Source: Tolypeutes matacus
Lineage: Eukaryota; Chordata; Mammalia; Cingulata; Chlamyphoridae
NCBI GenBank assembly: GCA_026826555.1
Contig: JAKSZT010020895.1
Location: 646,832 to 710,831 of the forward strand
DNA: 64,000 nucleotides
Direction: 5' to 3'
A program made the position numbers and the translations under genes. Below the pieces are notes generated by a model. The model saw nothing but the letters and a program-made list of their open reading frames with translations. It did no database searches and was not told the origin of the DNA. Positions 25,425 through 38,199 of the stretch are shown here, one piece after another. Each line of letters starts with the position of its first letter. Positions within the stretch are counted from its first letter, which is position 1.

Positions 25425-25519
25425 AGTGTAAAAGTTTTACACGTATATTTATTTTTATCCATAGTTACCTTATACTTAATGCTATTGTTCTTTGTTTTTA
25501 ACAACTTTATCTCAGAATT

Positions 25520-25795
25520 CACAAAAATAAAAACCAAAAAGGCAGCTCAATGAGTTTTGGAAACATTACTCCTAAAAACTTATTTATTCAGGCATTTTTA
25601 CCTTGTCTAGTTCCAACTGCTAACTCAGCTGTTCCTCTAATCTTCAGAGAGTTACACAAATTAACACAGATTAAATACGACATAGCCAAGGTCCCTTTAT
25701 TAATGAAAAACATGAAGAAAACATGCTTAATTATATTCATATCACACAAAAACTTTTGTAAATATGATTATATTAAAAAAAAAAGTTTTCCCAGT
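25520..25795 (+). mobile_element. Unidentified A-tailed insert (possible retrocopy)
   Basis: About 275 bp that interrupts antisense L1 and ends in ten or more A at about 25778-25788. It matches no repeat I know. An open stretch starting at 25550 crosses its end into L1, so I do not call it a gene. It may be a processed copy of an RNA or an unknown SINE; no clean TSD is visible. Confidence 0.4.
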
Positions 25796-26184
25796 TGTTC
25801 ATTATTGTGTATAATAGATTTATATATATATATTAAACTTGTGCCCTATGACTTTGTTAAAATCGTTTATTAGTTCTGATTGTGTTCCTCTAGATTCCTC
25901 AGTATTTTTTACAAAGGTCATCCTGTCTTCTGTGGTTAAAAAAAGAATTTTGCTATTCTTTTGCAATCAATATACCTCTAATTTCTTTCCCCTGTCTTAT
26001 TGAAAAGACCTCTAGTATAAAGTTAAATAGAAACAGTAAGATTAGGCATCCTTGCTCTTTTTCCAGCCTTAGGGGGAAAATATTGAGTCATTTAAATTTG
26101 GTATTATGTTAGCTGAACATTGTTCTTTCATGTGCATTTTGTCAGCATGAAAAACTTCCCTTCTATTCCCAGCACACTGAAAGG

Positions 26185-26305
26185 TTTTTTTAAATTTTTT
26201 ATTTATTTTATTTTATTTTTTAAAGGAAGTACCAGGGAGTGAACCTGCTGGTACTTGGTACATGTAAAGCATTTGTTCAACCACTGAGCTACACCTGCTC
26301 CAAGG
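26185..26305 (-). mobile_element. DAS-type SINE, antisense
   Basis: Reverse complement of a tRNA-derived DAS SINE: plus strand reads AAGTACCAGGGAGTGAACC, then CCACTGAGCTACACCTGCTCC, preceded by the A/T-rich tail (ATTTATTTTATTTTATTTT). AGG plus a T run occurs on both sides, a possible TSD. Confidence 0.82.
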
Positions 26306-28312
26306 GAGGTTTTTTTTCTTCATGAATAGATTTTTAACATTGTCAGGTGGTGTTTCTGCATCTATTGAGGCAATAATATTACTTTTTCTTTTAGGTTTGT
26401 TAATACGGTGAATCATATTAATTTTCAAGTGATAAGCCAACCACTTTAAATTTCTGAGAAAATTGTTCTTAGTTATGATGTATTATCTCTTTAGATATTT
26501 GGGGGTTTGATTTGCTAAAGGTTTGTTTAAAAATTTTGTGTTTATATCAGCTGAAATGTTGTCTGTAGTTTTTTAAAAAATCTTTGAATGTATGGTTTGG
26601 CATAACACTAGCGTTGCCTTGATAGAATGAGCCTGTTTTATTTCCTGGAAGATTTTGTATAGAAGTGATATAATTTCTTAAATGTTTGGTAGAATTCACA
26701 AGTGAAGATGTTGGATTAGATTTTCTTTTTTTTTTTCACTTTAAAATTTTTTTCTATAATGCAATTCCTGCCATGGATTTAAGGTTATGAATATATTATA
26801 TTTCTTTTAGATTGGCTTTTGGTAAATTTTCTATTTTAAGATACTTGTCTATTCTGTTGAATTTGTTAAATGCATTGTCTTGAAATTTCTCATAATATTC
26901 CCTATAATGGTAGCCATTTCTTCTGATTTCTACTACTCTTTGTAATTTGCTCTTTCATTTTTCAATTGATCAATCTACAATAGCTTTACTAATTTTAAGT
27001 AGCTTTTATAGAAACCAGCCTTTTTTCTTTTTTAAATCTCATTTTCTTTATTCTATTATTTGACTTTTAGATGTACCATTTTATATCTATTTGCTTTTTG
27101 CTTTTATCTTAATCTTATTTTTCTATATTTTTAAAGTGTAGTTATAGATCACTCATGAGAATTTTCTTCTCATGTAATATAAATACTTAATGGCATAAAT
27201 ATCCCTTTTAACATTACTTTTGCTGCATCACCTTTATTGATATGTTGGGGTTTCATTTTCATTAATTTCATAATTGTAAGCTAAATATTCAGCTCAAAAT
27301 ATGTTTTCTATTTCCCATGTGCTTTTTTTCTTGGACCCAAGGATTAATTAGAAGTGAGTTATTTAATTCAAAATATTAGAGAGTTTTCCAGACATCTTTC
27401 CAATATTGATTTTTTACTTTATCTATCTTCATGCATGTTTTGTTGTGTTTGAAAAGATTATACACCCACATAGTATTGTGTGTTGGATTCTAAAAATATC
27501 AGTTGAGCCAAGTTGGTTGATTGTATATTTCAAGTGTTCTACATTTTGGTGATACCCTGTGTAGATTTTATATCAATTGCTGGAAAGCATTATTGAAATT
27601 TTTAGTCTATAATTGCATATTTGTCTATTTCTTCTTTCATTTACATTAATTTATGATTCATGTACTTCAAAATTCTGTTATTATTCCATACACATTTAGG
27701 ATCACTGCATTTTTGATTGATTAAACAATTCATTTTTATAAAATATACTACTTTATCTCTGGGATTATTCCTGCACTGAAATCTAAATTTTCTGGTATTT
27801 AAATAGCAACTGTTAACTTGCTATTTTTTTTCTGTGACATTATTTCATTGTAACGTGTTTCCTGCTTCTTTTGGCCTGAGTATATTTATGATTCTACTTT
27901 ATCACCACTATTTCTTAATAACCAAACCCCTTGATGTGTGGTTGCTCTAGAATTTGCAATATACAATTCTAACATCACAGTCTATCATCAAATAATATCC
28001 TACTACTTCATGTGCTATATAAGAATTGTATGCTGATTTATTTCTATTTCCCACTTCCTGGATTTTGTGCCTATTTTTGTGTTCTATCTGCTTTCTACAT
28101 ACATTATAAACCCAAAACATTGTTATTTTATATTTACACTCATTTATGTTTTCAAAAATATTTTAAAGGGGTAAAAATATCTTTTAGTTATACCCACATA
28201 TTTTCCATTTAATTCTTCTTCATTCTTGTGTTACATCCTTGTTTCCATTTGCTATTCTTTTCCTTCTGCTCGAAGGAAAGATATAACTTCTTTGTGTTTT
28301 GGTCAGCAATAA

Positions 28313-29675
28313 CATTTTTTTTTTTAAAGAAACTTTAGATTACCTATATGTTACGTCAAAATATAGGTGATTCACATATACCCACCCCCACCTCCTCGAC
28401 AATTTCCCCAATTAACAACATCTTTCATTAGTGTGATCTATTTGTTACAAATGATGAACACTTACATAAATATTGATACCAGCCATGGTCTATAGTGTAC
28501 ATTAGGTTTACAGTTTGAACTGCATAATTTTATAGGTTTTAACCAAATGTCTAATGGCCTGTATCCGTCGTTGCAATGTCATGCAGAAGAATTCCACAAT
28601 TACAAAGTCCTAGAAATGCCCGATGTGACACTCATTCTTCCGTCTCTCTCCACTGAGAATCTCTGGTACCACTGTCTTTATATCAATGTTACAATTTCTC
28701 CTATTACTAGAACAATAAGTCCACAGTTTCATGTCCACTCTGTTTATGATTGACAGGGACATTAGATCACATGGGGCAGATGGATGGGACTGTCTTTCTT
28801 GCAGTTGTGGATAGTCTCTGTTTTTTTGGGATGGGCATTGTTCACCATCATCCTTTTATTAGTTGTCCAGGGTGAACTGAGACCGAAAACTGGAGAGTAG
28901 GTGTTGGCTACAACTCTCCTGAGATGTAGGGTTCAAAGGGCATAAGAAATGTTAGAAGATTTAAGTCTCTGGGACATATATTTAATGGGTATCATGATAA
29001 TTATATGTTCAAATAAAAGGGGCAGAAGAACTATGTGAAGGAAAATTTTAAATGAGTCCATGCCCAACTCTGATATATTGGGGGACATGTTATCATATAT
29101 GCCAAGGTAAGTCCCAATAGCAAGGTGATGAATTATTAAGATTGTCTTCCCTACCTATAGTGTACAGATATCTCTAGATCCCTCAGGATCCCACCTGCTT
29201 GAGACATTGTTTTCTCTGACAGTCAGTGAGATACTCCTAAGACTTACATAAGCGAAACCTATGAAATGACCTTCTGACTTACTTTGAAATCTCTTAGCTA
29301 TAAAAACTCATTTGTATTTAATATTTCCCCCTTTTGATCAAGGTCTTTTTTCAAATGCATCACTTGTTAGCATTTGGTAATAATCCCTCAGTGCCTGGGA
29401 AGGTCATCCCCAGGAGTCATGTTCCGTGCTGGGGAGAATGTAGTGAGTTTATATGCTAAGTTTGGATTAGAGAGAGGCCACATCTGTGCAACAAGGAGGC
29501 TTTCAAGAGGTAACTTTTACACTATCTATAATAATAGGCTAAGTTTTAATTTCACAAGAACAAGGTTTAAGTAAAAGCATCAATAACAAGGGCCTGGCAT
29601 ATTAGTTTCTACTCTTTTGCTCAGCAGTGCCCATGTACTGTAGGGTTTCTTGCCACTCTATTAGAGAAGGCTTTA
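28313..29675 (-). mobile_element. Young-type LINE-1 3' UTR, antisense
   Basis: Starts with a T run at 28313 (the reversed poly-A) and TTAGATTACCTATATGTTA, then about 1.35 kb of the L1 3' UTR also seen at 32931 and 59395. ORF2 is absent, so it is 5'-truncated. It sits at the boundary of two older L1 stretches. Confidence 0.82.
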
Positions 29676-29721
29676 TAATAGACTTTATGTTTTAGAGCAA
29701 TTTTAGGTTTACAGAAAAATT

Positions 29722-29776
29722 GAACTTTACGTAATTAATGAGCAATTTAAAACTGCTCATTAATTACATAAAGTTC
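29722..29776. repeat. 23-bp inverted repeat with 9-base loop
   Basis: Arms at 29722-29744 and 29754-29776 differ at one position (GAACTTTACGTAATTAATG against its complement); the loop is ATTTAAAAC. It interrupts the normal course of the L1 3' UTR. Confidence 0.9.
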
Positions 29777-30829
29777 TCTTAAATACACTCACATGCCACC
29801 CCTCCTACATTTTTCTGTATTATTAACATCTTGCATAAATATGATATATTTGTTAGAATTGAAGAATCCATATGGATACATGATAAACTAAAGACCATAG
29901 TTTAAATCAGGGTTCACTCTTTGCACTGTAAAGTGCTAAAAGTATTGTTAAATGCATAATATAGTCTATCCACCTTCACAATATCATACAATTTTACCAG
30001 TTATACATATCCTGTGTTCCAAATTTTCATCCTTCCCCACTTTAACCCCTGGCCAAGAATGTTATTATCACCGTCTTTACAGTTTGCCCTTTCCAGAATA
30101 TTTTATAGTGAGTATTATCCAGTAAGTAGCTTTGTTAAAGTCGCTTCTTTCACTTAGATATATGCATATAAGTTTTTTTCCATGTCTTTTTGTGGCTTGA
30201 TAGATCATTTTTTAAATCACTGAATAATATTCTATTTTATGGATGAAGCATCGTTTATTCATTCACCTACTGAAAGATATTATGGTTGTTTCCAACTTTT
30301 GTCAATTATCAATGAGGCTTCTATGAACAATCTTGGGCAAGTTTTTGCAAGGGTATATATTCTCCACTCATCTGGCTAAACACTAAGAAGTGTAATTATT
30401 AAAGCATATGGTAAGCGTATGTATAGTTTTGTAAATATCTGCCAATGTCTCTTCCAAAGTGTCTGTGCCATTTTACATTCACACCAGAAACCAATGAGAA
30501 TTCTTGTTATTCCACATCCTCTCCCATCCTTGGTGTTGTCAGTGTTTTGGATTTTAGCCATTCTGCTAGGTGTGTACTGGTATCTCATTGTTTTAATGTA
30601 CATTTCCCTCATAACATAATGTTGAGCATCTTTCAATATGCTGTATGCCATCAATATATCTTCTTTGGTGCACTGTCTGTTCAGATATTTTGCACATTTT
30701 TAATTGGGTTTACTTGTTTTCTTACTGTTGACTTTTAAGATTTCTTTATATGTATTTTGGATACAAGTCCTTCATCAGATATGCAGTCTGCAAATATTTT
30801 CCCCAGTCTGTGAAATAAGAAATTTTTAT

Positions 30830-31851
30830 TTTTTAAACAATTTATTGAAGTATATCATTCATACACGAATATGAATGATACATAAACTTTAAGTGTTCAG
30901 CAAACATCATGAACTTACAAAACAAACATGCATTACATCATATAGGGCTCCCACACATCATCCCCCCACAAACACCCCGCATTACAGTGAAACATTTGTT
31001 AATATATCATGAAAGAGCACTACTAACTATAGTTCGTATCTTCCTCCCCTACATATTTTTTAAAGGATTCATTTATTTATTTATTTACTTTCATCCATTC
31101 TCACCACCCCTCCTCCCCCCCATTTTTTGCTGTTTATGTGTCCATTCGCTGGGTGACTCTGTGTCCATTTCCTGCCCTCTCTTCTCATCCTTCTCCTCCT
31201 GTCTTCACAGGGATACCATCCTCAGAACCTCTGCTGTGGGAGAGAGGCATCCTACTGCCTGTACTACCTTATTTCCTGGTTTCTTAGCATGTCTCATCTT
31301 GTCTCTCCCTTGTGTCACTCTCCTGTTACTTCATCATCTTGTTGTGTGTCCTGCGGGGCCTAGTGGAGCACGCACACTTTGATCTGGCTGCTCACCCGCT
31401 CTCAGGGCTTGGTGGCTTAACCGCGGATGGGACCTGATGGCTCACCGGCTTGCGGGGCCTGGCAGCACACCCACGCACAGGGCCTGATGGCTCACTTGCT
31501 CGCGGAGGCTGCTGACCCATGTGCCGTCTATATTTAACTTTTTTTTCATTTTTACTGGGATGTCCCAGGGACCAAACCCAGGTCCCTCTATATGGGAGAT
31601 GGATAGCCAACCATTTAAGCCACATCCATCCCCTGTTATATCTCTTAAGGTTGACCAAAGATACCTAGAGTTACAGTCATTTTCCATACAAGATGGTCAT
31701 ATAATAAATCAGGATTAGTTTATCACCAGCATTCCAAAAAGCAGAGCTAGGGAGAAAAACTAGGTCTGGGGACACATGCATGGTTTCTAATATAGCAAAT
31801 CTTTAACTTACCCTGGTTATCACAAACTCAGGATAGCAAGAATATTCACAT
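30830..31851 (-). mobile_element. Composite retroelement insertion in the old L1
   Basis: About 1 kb placed between GAAATTTTTATTTTT (about 30818) and GAAATTTTTAATTTT (about 31850), a likely target-site duplication. It begins with another L1-like antisense 3' end (TTTATTGAAGTATATCATTC), is itself split by a dimeric DAS SINE (31057-31640), and ends with unrecognised sequence. Confidence 0.65.
31057..31640 (-). mobile_element. Dimeric DAS-type SINE with GC-rich tandem linker, antisense
   Basis: Minus strand reads: tRNA-like head (GGATGTGGCTTAAATGG, about 31620), a GC-rich linker of roughly six imperfect 24-31-bp units (31350-31520), a second SINE-like segment (TGCCTCTCTCCCACAGCAGA, about 31240), a CGAATGGACACA stretch (about 31145) and an AAATAAATAAAT tail (about 31070). 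The layout fits the dimeric DAS-III class of armadillo (recognised from memory). Confidence 0.75.
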
Positions 31852-34596
31852 GAAATTTTTAATTTTAATGAAATCCACTTATCAATTTATTCTGTCATGC
31901 AGTATATATTTTGCTCTGTATATACAAAGTCATTGCCAAACCCAAGGTCACATGGATTTCCTCATATGTTATCCTTTGAAGTTTTCTATTTATTCATTTG
32001 TATTTATATATATGATCCATTTTGAGTTATTTTTTGTGGATGTATGAAGTCTGTTCTAGATTCATTTTTTTGGATGTGAATATCCAGTTGTTACAAAACT
32101 ATTTGTTGAAAAGATTATACTTCCTCCATTGCCTTTGCTCTCTTGTCAAAGATCAGTGGACTATATTTGCGTAGGTCTATTTCTTTGGTTTTCTATTCTG
32201 ATGCATTGATTTATTTGCCTATAGTTTCATTAACAATACTTTGTGTTGAAGTTGAGAAGAGTCAGATCTTTTACTTTGTTCTTCTCTTTCACTATAATGC
32301 AGGCTATTCTGGAACTTCTGTTTTTCCAGATGAACTTTAGAATCAGTTTACCTACATCCACAAGATAGATTATTTGGTTTAGTGGAGATTGCATTAAATT
32401 TACAGACCAAGTTTTGAAGAAGTGGCATCTTAATATTATTGACTCTTTCTATCTATGAATATGGACTATTTATAAATGTATTTAGACTTTTGTAGTTTTT
32501 CTTATATAAATATTGCACTTTTTTAGATTTGTACAGAAATATTTCATATTTTAGAGCTAATGTAAATGGTGTTGTGTTTTCAAGTAAAATTCTAGTTGTT
32601 CATTTCTGGAATATATGCAAATAATTAACATGCATAAAACCTTTTTATAATTGCTTATTAGTTCCAGGAGTATTTTGTTTTTGATTCTTTGGGATATTTT
32701 CCAATGATAATCATACCATCTTTAAACAAAGACAATTTATTACTTTTTCCCAATTGCTGTACCATTTATTTGATTTTCTTATCTTATCTCCCAAGCTAAG
32801 ACTTCCTTATGATTTTGAATAGGTATGGTAAGAGGGGATATCTTTATCTTGCTCCTGATCTTAGAGAAAAAACAACTCGCTACTCACCATTAAATGATGT
32901 TGACTGTAGGGTATTTGTAGATTATCTTTTTTTAAATATACTTTTTAATTTTTAAAAAATTATAATTAGATTACATAAATGTTATATAGAAAACATAAGG
33001 CATTCCCATATGCCCCACTCTCTATGCCTCCAACATTTTCCCACATTAATAACATCCTTCATTAATGTGGTACATTTGTTAAAATTGATTAACACATTTT
33101 GAAGCATTGCCACTAAGTGATTATAGTTTACATTGTAGTTTAAACTCTCTCTTACACAATTTGTAAGTTATGACAAGATATATAAGGGCCCTTATCTGTC
33201 ATTGCAATATCATTCAGAACAATTCGCAAGTCTCAAAAATGCCCACATATTACACTTGTTTTTCCCTCACACTCCCCTCAGAACCTCCAGTGGCCACTGC
33301 CTCCACATCAAGGATATATGTTATTCCATTGCTAGTCTGTAGTAGAATACCAGTATGTCTACTCAAGTCCATTTTTCATACCCAATCCTGAATTCTGACA
33401 TGGTGATGCCCACTCCACCTTTAATTGAGAAAGGGCTTAGATCCCATGGGGAACATGGATGAGAATATTGTCCTTGCAGTTGCAGACACTCTCTGTTCCT
33501 TGGGATAGTCGTTGTCAATCATCATCTCTTTGTTAGTTGTCATGGGATAGTCCAATGATCTGGAGAGTAGGTGTTTCAACTCTTTTGAGATTCAGGGCCC
33601 AGCTGGCACATGGAAAGCCCAAAGATTTAAGTCTTTGGACATACATCTATTACCTCTAGCACTAACAATAGGTTCAAATAGAAGGAGCAGAAGAGCCATG
33701 TATAGAGAAAGTACAACTGAGTCCAACTCTGTTACACGGAGGAGAATAAATTCCAAGGCAGGGCACCATACTCCTGAGCTGTCTGGCCTGCCTATAGTGT
33801 CTACATGTCTCCAGAGTCATCTGGAATCCCACTGATTGAAGTATTATTTATTTTGGCAGTCAATGAGATCCTGCTGAGAAATGCATTAGTGTAACCTCTG
33901 GAATGACCTCCCAATTCATTTTGAAGTCTCAGCCATATAAACTCATTTGTTTTTACCTTTTCCCCCTTTTGGTCCAGATCTTTTTCCAGTTGCATTGCTA
34001 TTTGGTGCTTGCTAGTACTCACTCCATGGCAGGGATCCTCATCTTCAGAAGCCATGTCCCAGGCTTGGAGGATGCTAATGCATTTATATGATGAGCTCAG
34101 CTTAGAGAAATGCCACATTTAATCAACAAGTAGCTTGGCTGGAGGTAAATCTTAGACAGCCTATAATAGTAGGCTAAGTTTCAATTTCAAAAGAAAAGGC
34201 TCATAAGTACAATAATCTATATCAAGGTCCCGTCAATGGTCCAACCTCCTTCACTAGTCATTGCCCCTCTACTCATGGGATTTTTGCTCTTCCATTAGAG
34301 AATGTAGCAGAGCTGCCCAGGATGGGAAATCCATATACTTTCAGTTATTGTGTGGATCTTCACCCACCGTGACAATGCCCCATGAACACTTGAACACATT
34401 TGTATGGCTTATAGGTATGCCCAGGTGATCCTCCTCCCATACATCCCTCATTACTGATACCCTGCACCAGTGGTTCTCCCCTGCCATAGTTGTAACCCTT
34501 CTGGATACAAACTTCTTCAAAAATGAAGCCAACAAAATGACAAAATACAATTAGTAACTATATGAAATAATACTGATAGTTTTAAAAAAGAAATAA

Positions 34597-35210
34597 AGTG
34601 GACATCACCATCTCAGTCCCCTCAGGATTGGGGGAAGAACTATGGACTAGAGTGGACTTGATGATATTCTGTTGTACACATACTGTGATTCTAGCAATGG
34701 AAGAAATTATAACAATGAGGTAGAGCCAGTGGCCACTTGACACTTTCGGGGCAAGGAGGGGATGTGCAGTTGAAATACAGGGGCTTCTTTAGGATTTGGA
34801 GGTTGTCCTGAGTATCGTTGTGGCAACGGATGTAGGCCATTTTAAATCAGCACACACCACTCAGAACTGTGTGGGAAAGAGTGTGCTCTACGATGTGAAC
34901 TGTGGTCTATGGTTGGTGGCAAGGCCCCAGGATTGTGTAAGTCCATTGAGGGTGGTGGGCCACACTTATGGGGGATGTTTGTGATGTGGTGGGAGGTGTA
35001 GGAGGTGGGCAACATGGGAATCCTGGTGGGTTCTGTGTAATATTTTAGGTAATCTTAGCACCTCTTAAAATATATTTATATATATATATATATAAATAAC
35101 ATTTTTGTAAGCAAATGCACATATATGCATATATATTTATATATCATTTTATAAATATTGGTATGTATTGTGAAAATTTTGATTTTTACCCACAATAAAA
35201 AATGAATTAA
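34597..35210 (+). mobile_element. LINE-1 3' end inserted in sense into the antisense L1
   Basis: 5'-truncated L1 3' UTR on the plus strand, flanked by TTAAAAAAGAAATAAA (about 34581) and TTAAAAAAAGAAATAAA (about 35212), a good TSD; the undisturbed version is at about 61050. After the usual end (AATCTTAGCACCTCTTAAAA) it carries about 130 extra TA-rich bases ending ACCCACAATAAAAAA, shared with the antisense copy at 52259-52588. Confidence 0.85.
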
Positions 35211-35884
35211 TTAAAAAAAGAAATAAAATATGAAGAAATTTTAAAAATTGGAATAAAATTAAAAATAATGAAGAAAAATTTTTAAAAATTTTGACATTAT
35301 GTCTTTCATCACTGTAAGATCTGTTGTCTTGTATGTACAGTGACATTTTCTTCCATTTATTCACCCATGTCTTACTTTTTTCATTTTGTCTTCAAAGAAG
35401 GTTTAGATTACAGAAAAGACACATATAGAATATAGGGGGTTCCCATATATCCAACATCCTCCCCCTTCTCCCCTTTCCCCTTTGAAAATATTATATATGT
35501 GGATGGTACATTTGTTATAATTGATTGGCTAATATTGAAACATTGTTACTAACCATGGTCAATGATTTACATATGGTTTGCATTTTGGACCATACACTTT
35601 AATAAATTTTGATGAAATTAACATGACCTGTATCCATCATTGCAAGACCATTAAGCACATTTCCATTGCCCCCAAAATGCTCCATATTTCATCTATTCTA
35701 TTCTTCCCTCTCCCTGCCCTCAGGACCCATGGAATCCACCAAACTTCACTCCTAGAAGAAAAAGATTCACAGTTACTGGCAACAATATTGAGGGCTTGAC
35801 ATACTGGCCTGTCCTCCCCTATTAAGTACTACATGTTTTCTCAAGAGACTCCTGCCCATTTATTTGAGAAAATAGCAGGTTTAC

Positions 35885-38150
35885 AGAAATACTACTGATG
35901 TTTGCACATTGATCTTATAATCTGTTCATGTTACTGAGCTCATTTATAAGTTCTAGAAATGTTGTAGTAGATTTCTCAGGGCTTTCTAAGGATCATGCAA
36001 ATAATGAAATTTTTATTTATTACTTTCCAATTTGGATGCCTTTTTTATCTTTTTCTTCTCTAAGTGCTCAAGCAGGTACTTCTAACACAATATTAAATAA
36101 GAGCAATGAAAGTGGGAATCCTTGTCTTGTTTCAGATTTTAGAGGGAAAGATTTTAGGTTTTACCATTTAAAATGATGTTAGCTGAGGGTTTTTCATATA
36201 TACCCTTAATCATGTTGAGGAAGTTTCCTTCTATTCATCTATTTTGAAAGGGTTTTAACAAGAAAGGGTGCTGTATTTTGTCGAATGCCTTTTCTGCATC
36301 TATGGAGATTATCATGTGATTTCTTTCTTTGATTTGTTTATTACATTTATTGATATTCTTATGTTGAACCATCCTTGAATACCAGTGATGAAACCAACTT
36401 TATTATAGTGTATAATTCGTTTGCTGTGTTGTTGAATACAATTTGCAAATATTTTGTTGAGGATTTTAGGATGTGGGTTCATTAGAGAGATTGGTCTATA
36501 ATTTTCCTTTCTTGTGGTGTCTTTATTTGGCTTCGGTATTAGGGTGATGTTGGCATATTAGAATGTGTTAGGTAATGTTCCCTCCACTTTTATTTTTTGG
36601 AAGAATTTAAGCAGGATTGGTGTTAGTTCATTTTGACATATTTGGTAGAATTCACCTGTGAAGCCAACTCATCCTGGGCTCTTCTTAGTTGGGAGGTTTT
36701 TGATGATTAACTGAATCTCATTACTTATGATTGGTCTGTTTAATTCATCAATTTCTTCTCTCATCACTCTAGGCTGCTTGAGTGCTTCTAGGAATTTGTC
36801 CATTTCCTCTAAATTATCCATCTTGTTGGCACACAATTTTTCAAAGATTTCTTTTATGATACACTTTAAATCTGTGAGGTCAATGGTGATATCTCTTTCC
36901 TCATTTCTTATTTTATGTATTTGCATCATCTCTCTTTTTTCCTTTGTTAGTCTAGCTAAGGGCTTGTCAATTTTATTACTCTTTTGGAAAAATCATCTTT
37001 TGGTTTTCTTTATTTTTTCTAGTGCTTTCTTATTTTCAATTTCTTTTAGCTCTGCTCTAATCTTTGTTATTTTCTTCTTTCTACTTCCTTTGGGGTTAAT
37101 TTGTTGTTCTTTTTCAATTCCTCCAGGTGTGCAGTTAGGTCTTTGATTTTAGCTCCTTCCTCCTTTTTAATGTAGAAATTTATGACTATGGATTTCCCTC
37201 ACATTACTTCTTTTGCTGAATCCCATAGGTTTTGATATCTTATGTTGTCATTTTCACGTGTTTCAAGGTAGTTATTGATTTCTTTTGAAATTTCCTCCTT
37301 GACCAACTTATTGTCTAAGAGTGTGTTGTTTAACTTCCATATCTTTGAGCTTAATCTGCTTTTCTGCCCCTTACTGATTTCCAGCTTCATATCATTGTGG
37401 TATAAGAAATTACGTCATATAATTTCAATCTTTCTGATTTTATTGTGCATTGTTCTGTGACCTAGCATATAGTCTATCCTGGAGAATAATCCATTTGCAG
37501 TCTAGAAGAATGTACATCCCACTGTATTTGGATGTAGCATTCTGTATATATCCATTAGGTCCAGATTCTTTAAAGTATTATTTAAGGTCTCTGTTTCTTT
37601 ATTGATCCTCTGTCAAATGTTCTGTCTAATAGTGATAATGGTGTATTAAAGATCCCACTATAATTGTAGAAGCATTTATTTCTCCAATTGGATTTTCCAG
37701 TGTTTGACTCATGTATTTTGAGGAGCCCTAATCTGGTGCATATTTGCTTTTGATTGTTCTTTCTTTTTAATAGATTACCCCTTTTATTAATATGTAGTGT
37801 CCTTCTTCATTGCTTAAAAGAGTTTTGTATTTAAAGTCTATTTTTTCCAATATTAGTATAGCTATGCCCATCCTTTTCTGATTATTGTTTGCATGTAAAA
37901 TTGTTTTCCAATCTTTCACTTTCAGCCTCCTTGCATCCCAGAGTTTAAGGTAAGTTTCTTGCAGACATCATATAGATTGGCCATATTGCCTTATCTATTC
38001 TGCCAATCTGTGCTTCTTGATTTGAGAGTTTAATCCATTAATGTTCAATGTTATTACCATCAAGGACTTAGTTACATTAGCCATATTTTCTTTAGGTTTA
38101 TGTATGCCATATGTTTTTTTTATTGCTCTTTTATCCTTTTAGTTATTTTT
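35885..38150 (-). pseudogene. LINE-1 ORF2 remnant (endonuclease and reverse transcriptase)
   Basis: Minus-strand relic of the L1 endonuclease/reverse transcriptase. 37199-37390 is the endonuclease-RT linker (NTLLDNKLVKEEISKEINNY), 36669-36929 leads into the RT (IIKNLPTKKSPG), and the RT palm follows to 35885. The endonuclease lies at about 37550-38150 in broken frames. The C-terminal ~1.6 kb present in the copy at 61700-63335 is missing, with 3'-UTR-like sequence directly joined. Stops and frameshifts are common. Confidence 0.85.
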
Positions 38151-38199
38151 ATACTCTCTTCTACTTCTCTCTCTACCCTATTTTCCTTTCAACCTGCAG

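Larger units (their letters stand above)
23705..28312 (-). mobile_element. Old LINE-1 material, antisense, with nested insertions
   Basis: Reverse complement of one or more ancient L1s: 3' UTR (23705-24100), ORF2 linker (24100-24460), ORF2 parts (24930-25300, 25440-25520, 25795-27900) and 5'-part sequence (27900-28312). Three insertions break it: a short young L1 end at 25301-25424, an unknown A-tailed insert at about 25520-25795, and a DAS SINE at 26185-26305. Confidence 0.7.
29690..32930 (-). mobile_element. Old LINE-1, antisense (ORF2 3' half), resumes at 40715
   Basis: Reverse complement of an older L1: 3' UTR from 29690 (AGCAATTTTAGGTTTACAGA), ORF2 C-terminal part (30376-30654 is a readable but broken piece) and RT region up to 32930. 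A ~1-kb composite is inserted at 30830-31851, and a whole young L1 follows at 32931; the old L1 continues beyond it at 40715-40945. Confidence 0.82.

Noticed and set aside
30909..31382. 157-residue open frame on the plus strand
   Set aside because: It runs through an antisense L1 end into an antisense SINE; no protein features, composition is that of repeats.
36727..37146. 139-residue open frame on the plus strand
   Set aside because: It is the antisense of L1 ORF2 on the other strand; Ser/Leu/Ile-rich low-information sequence.
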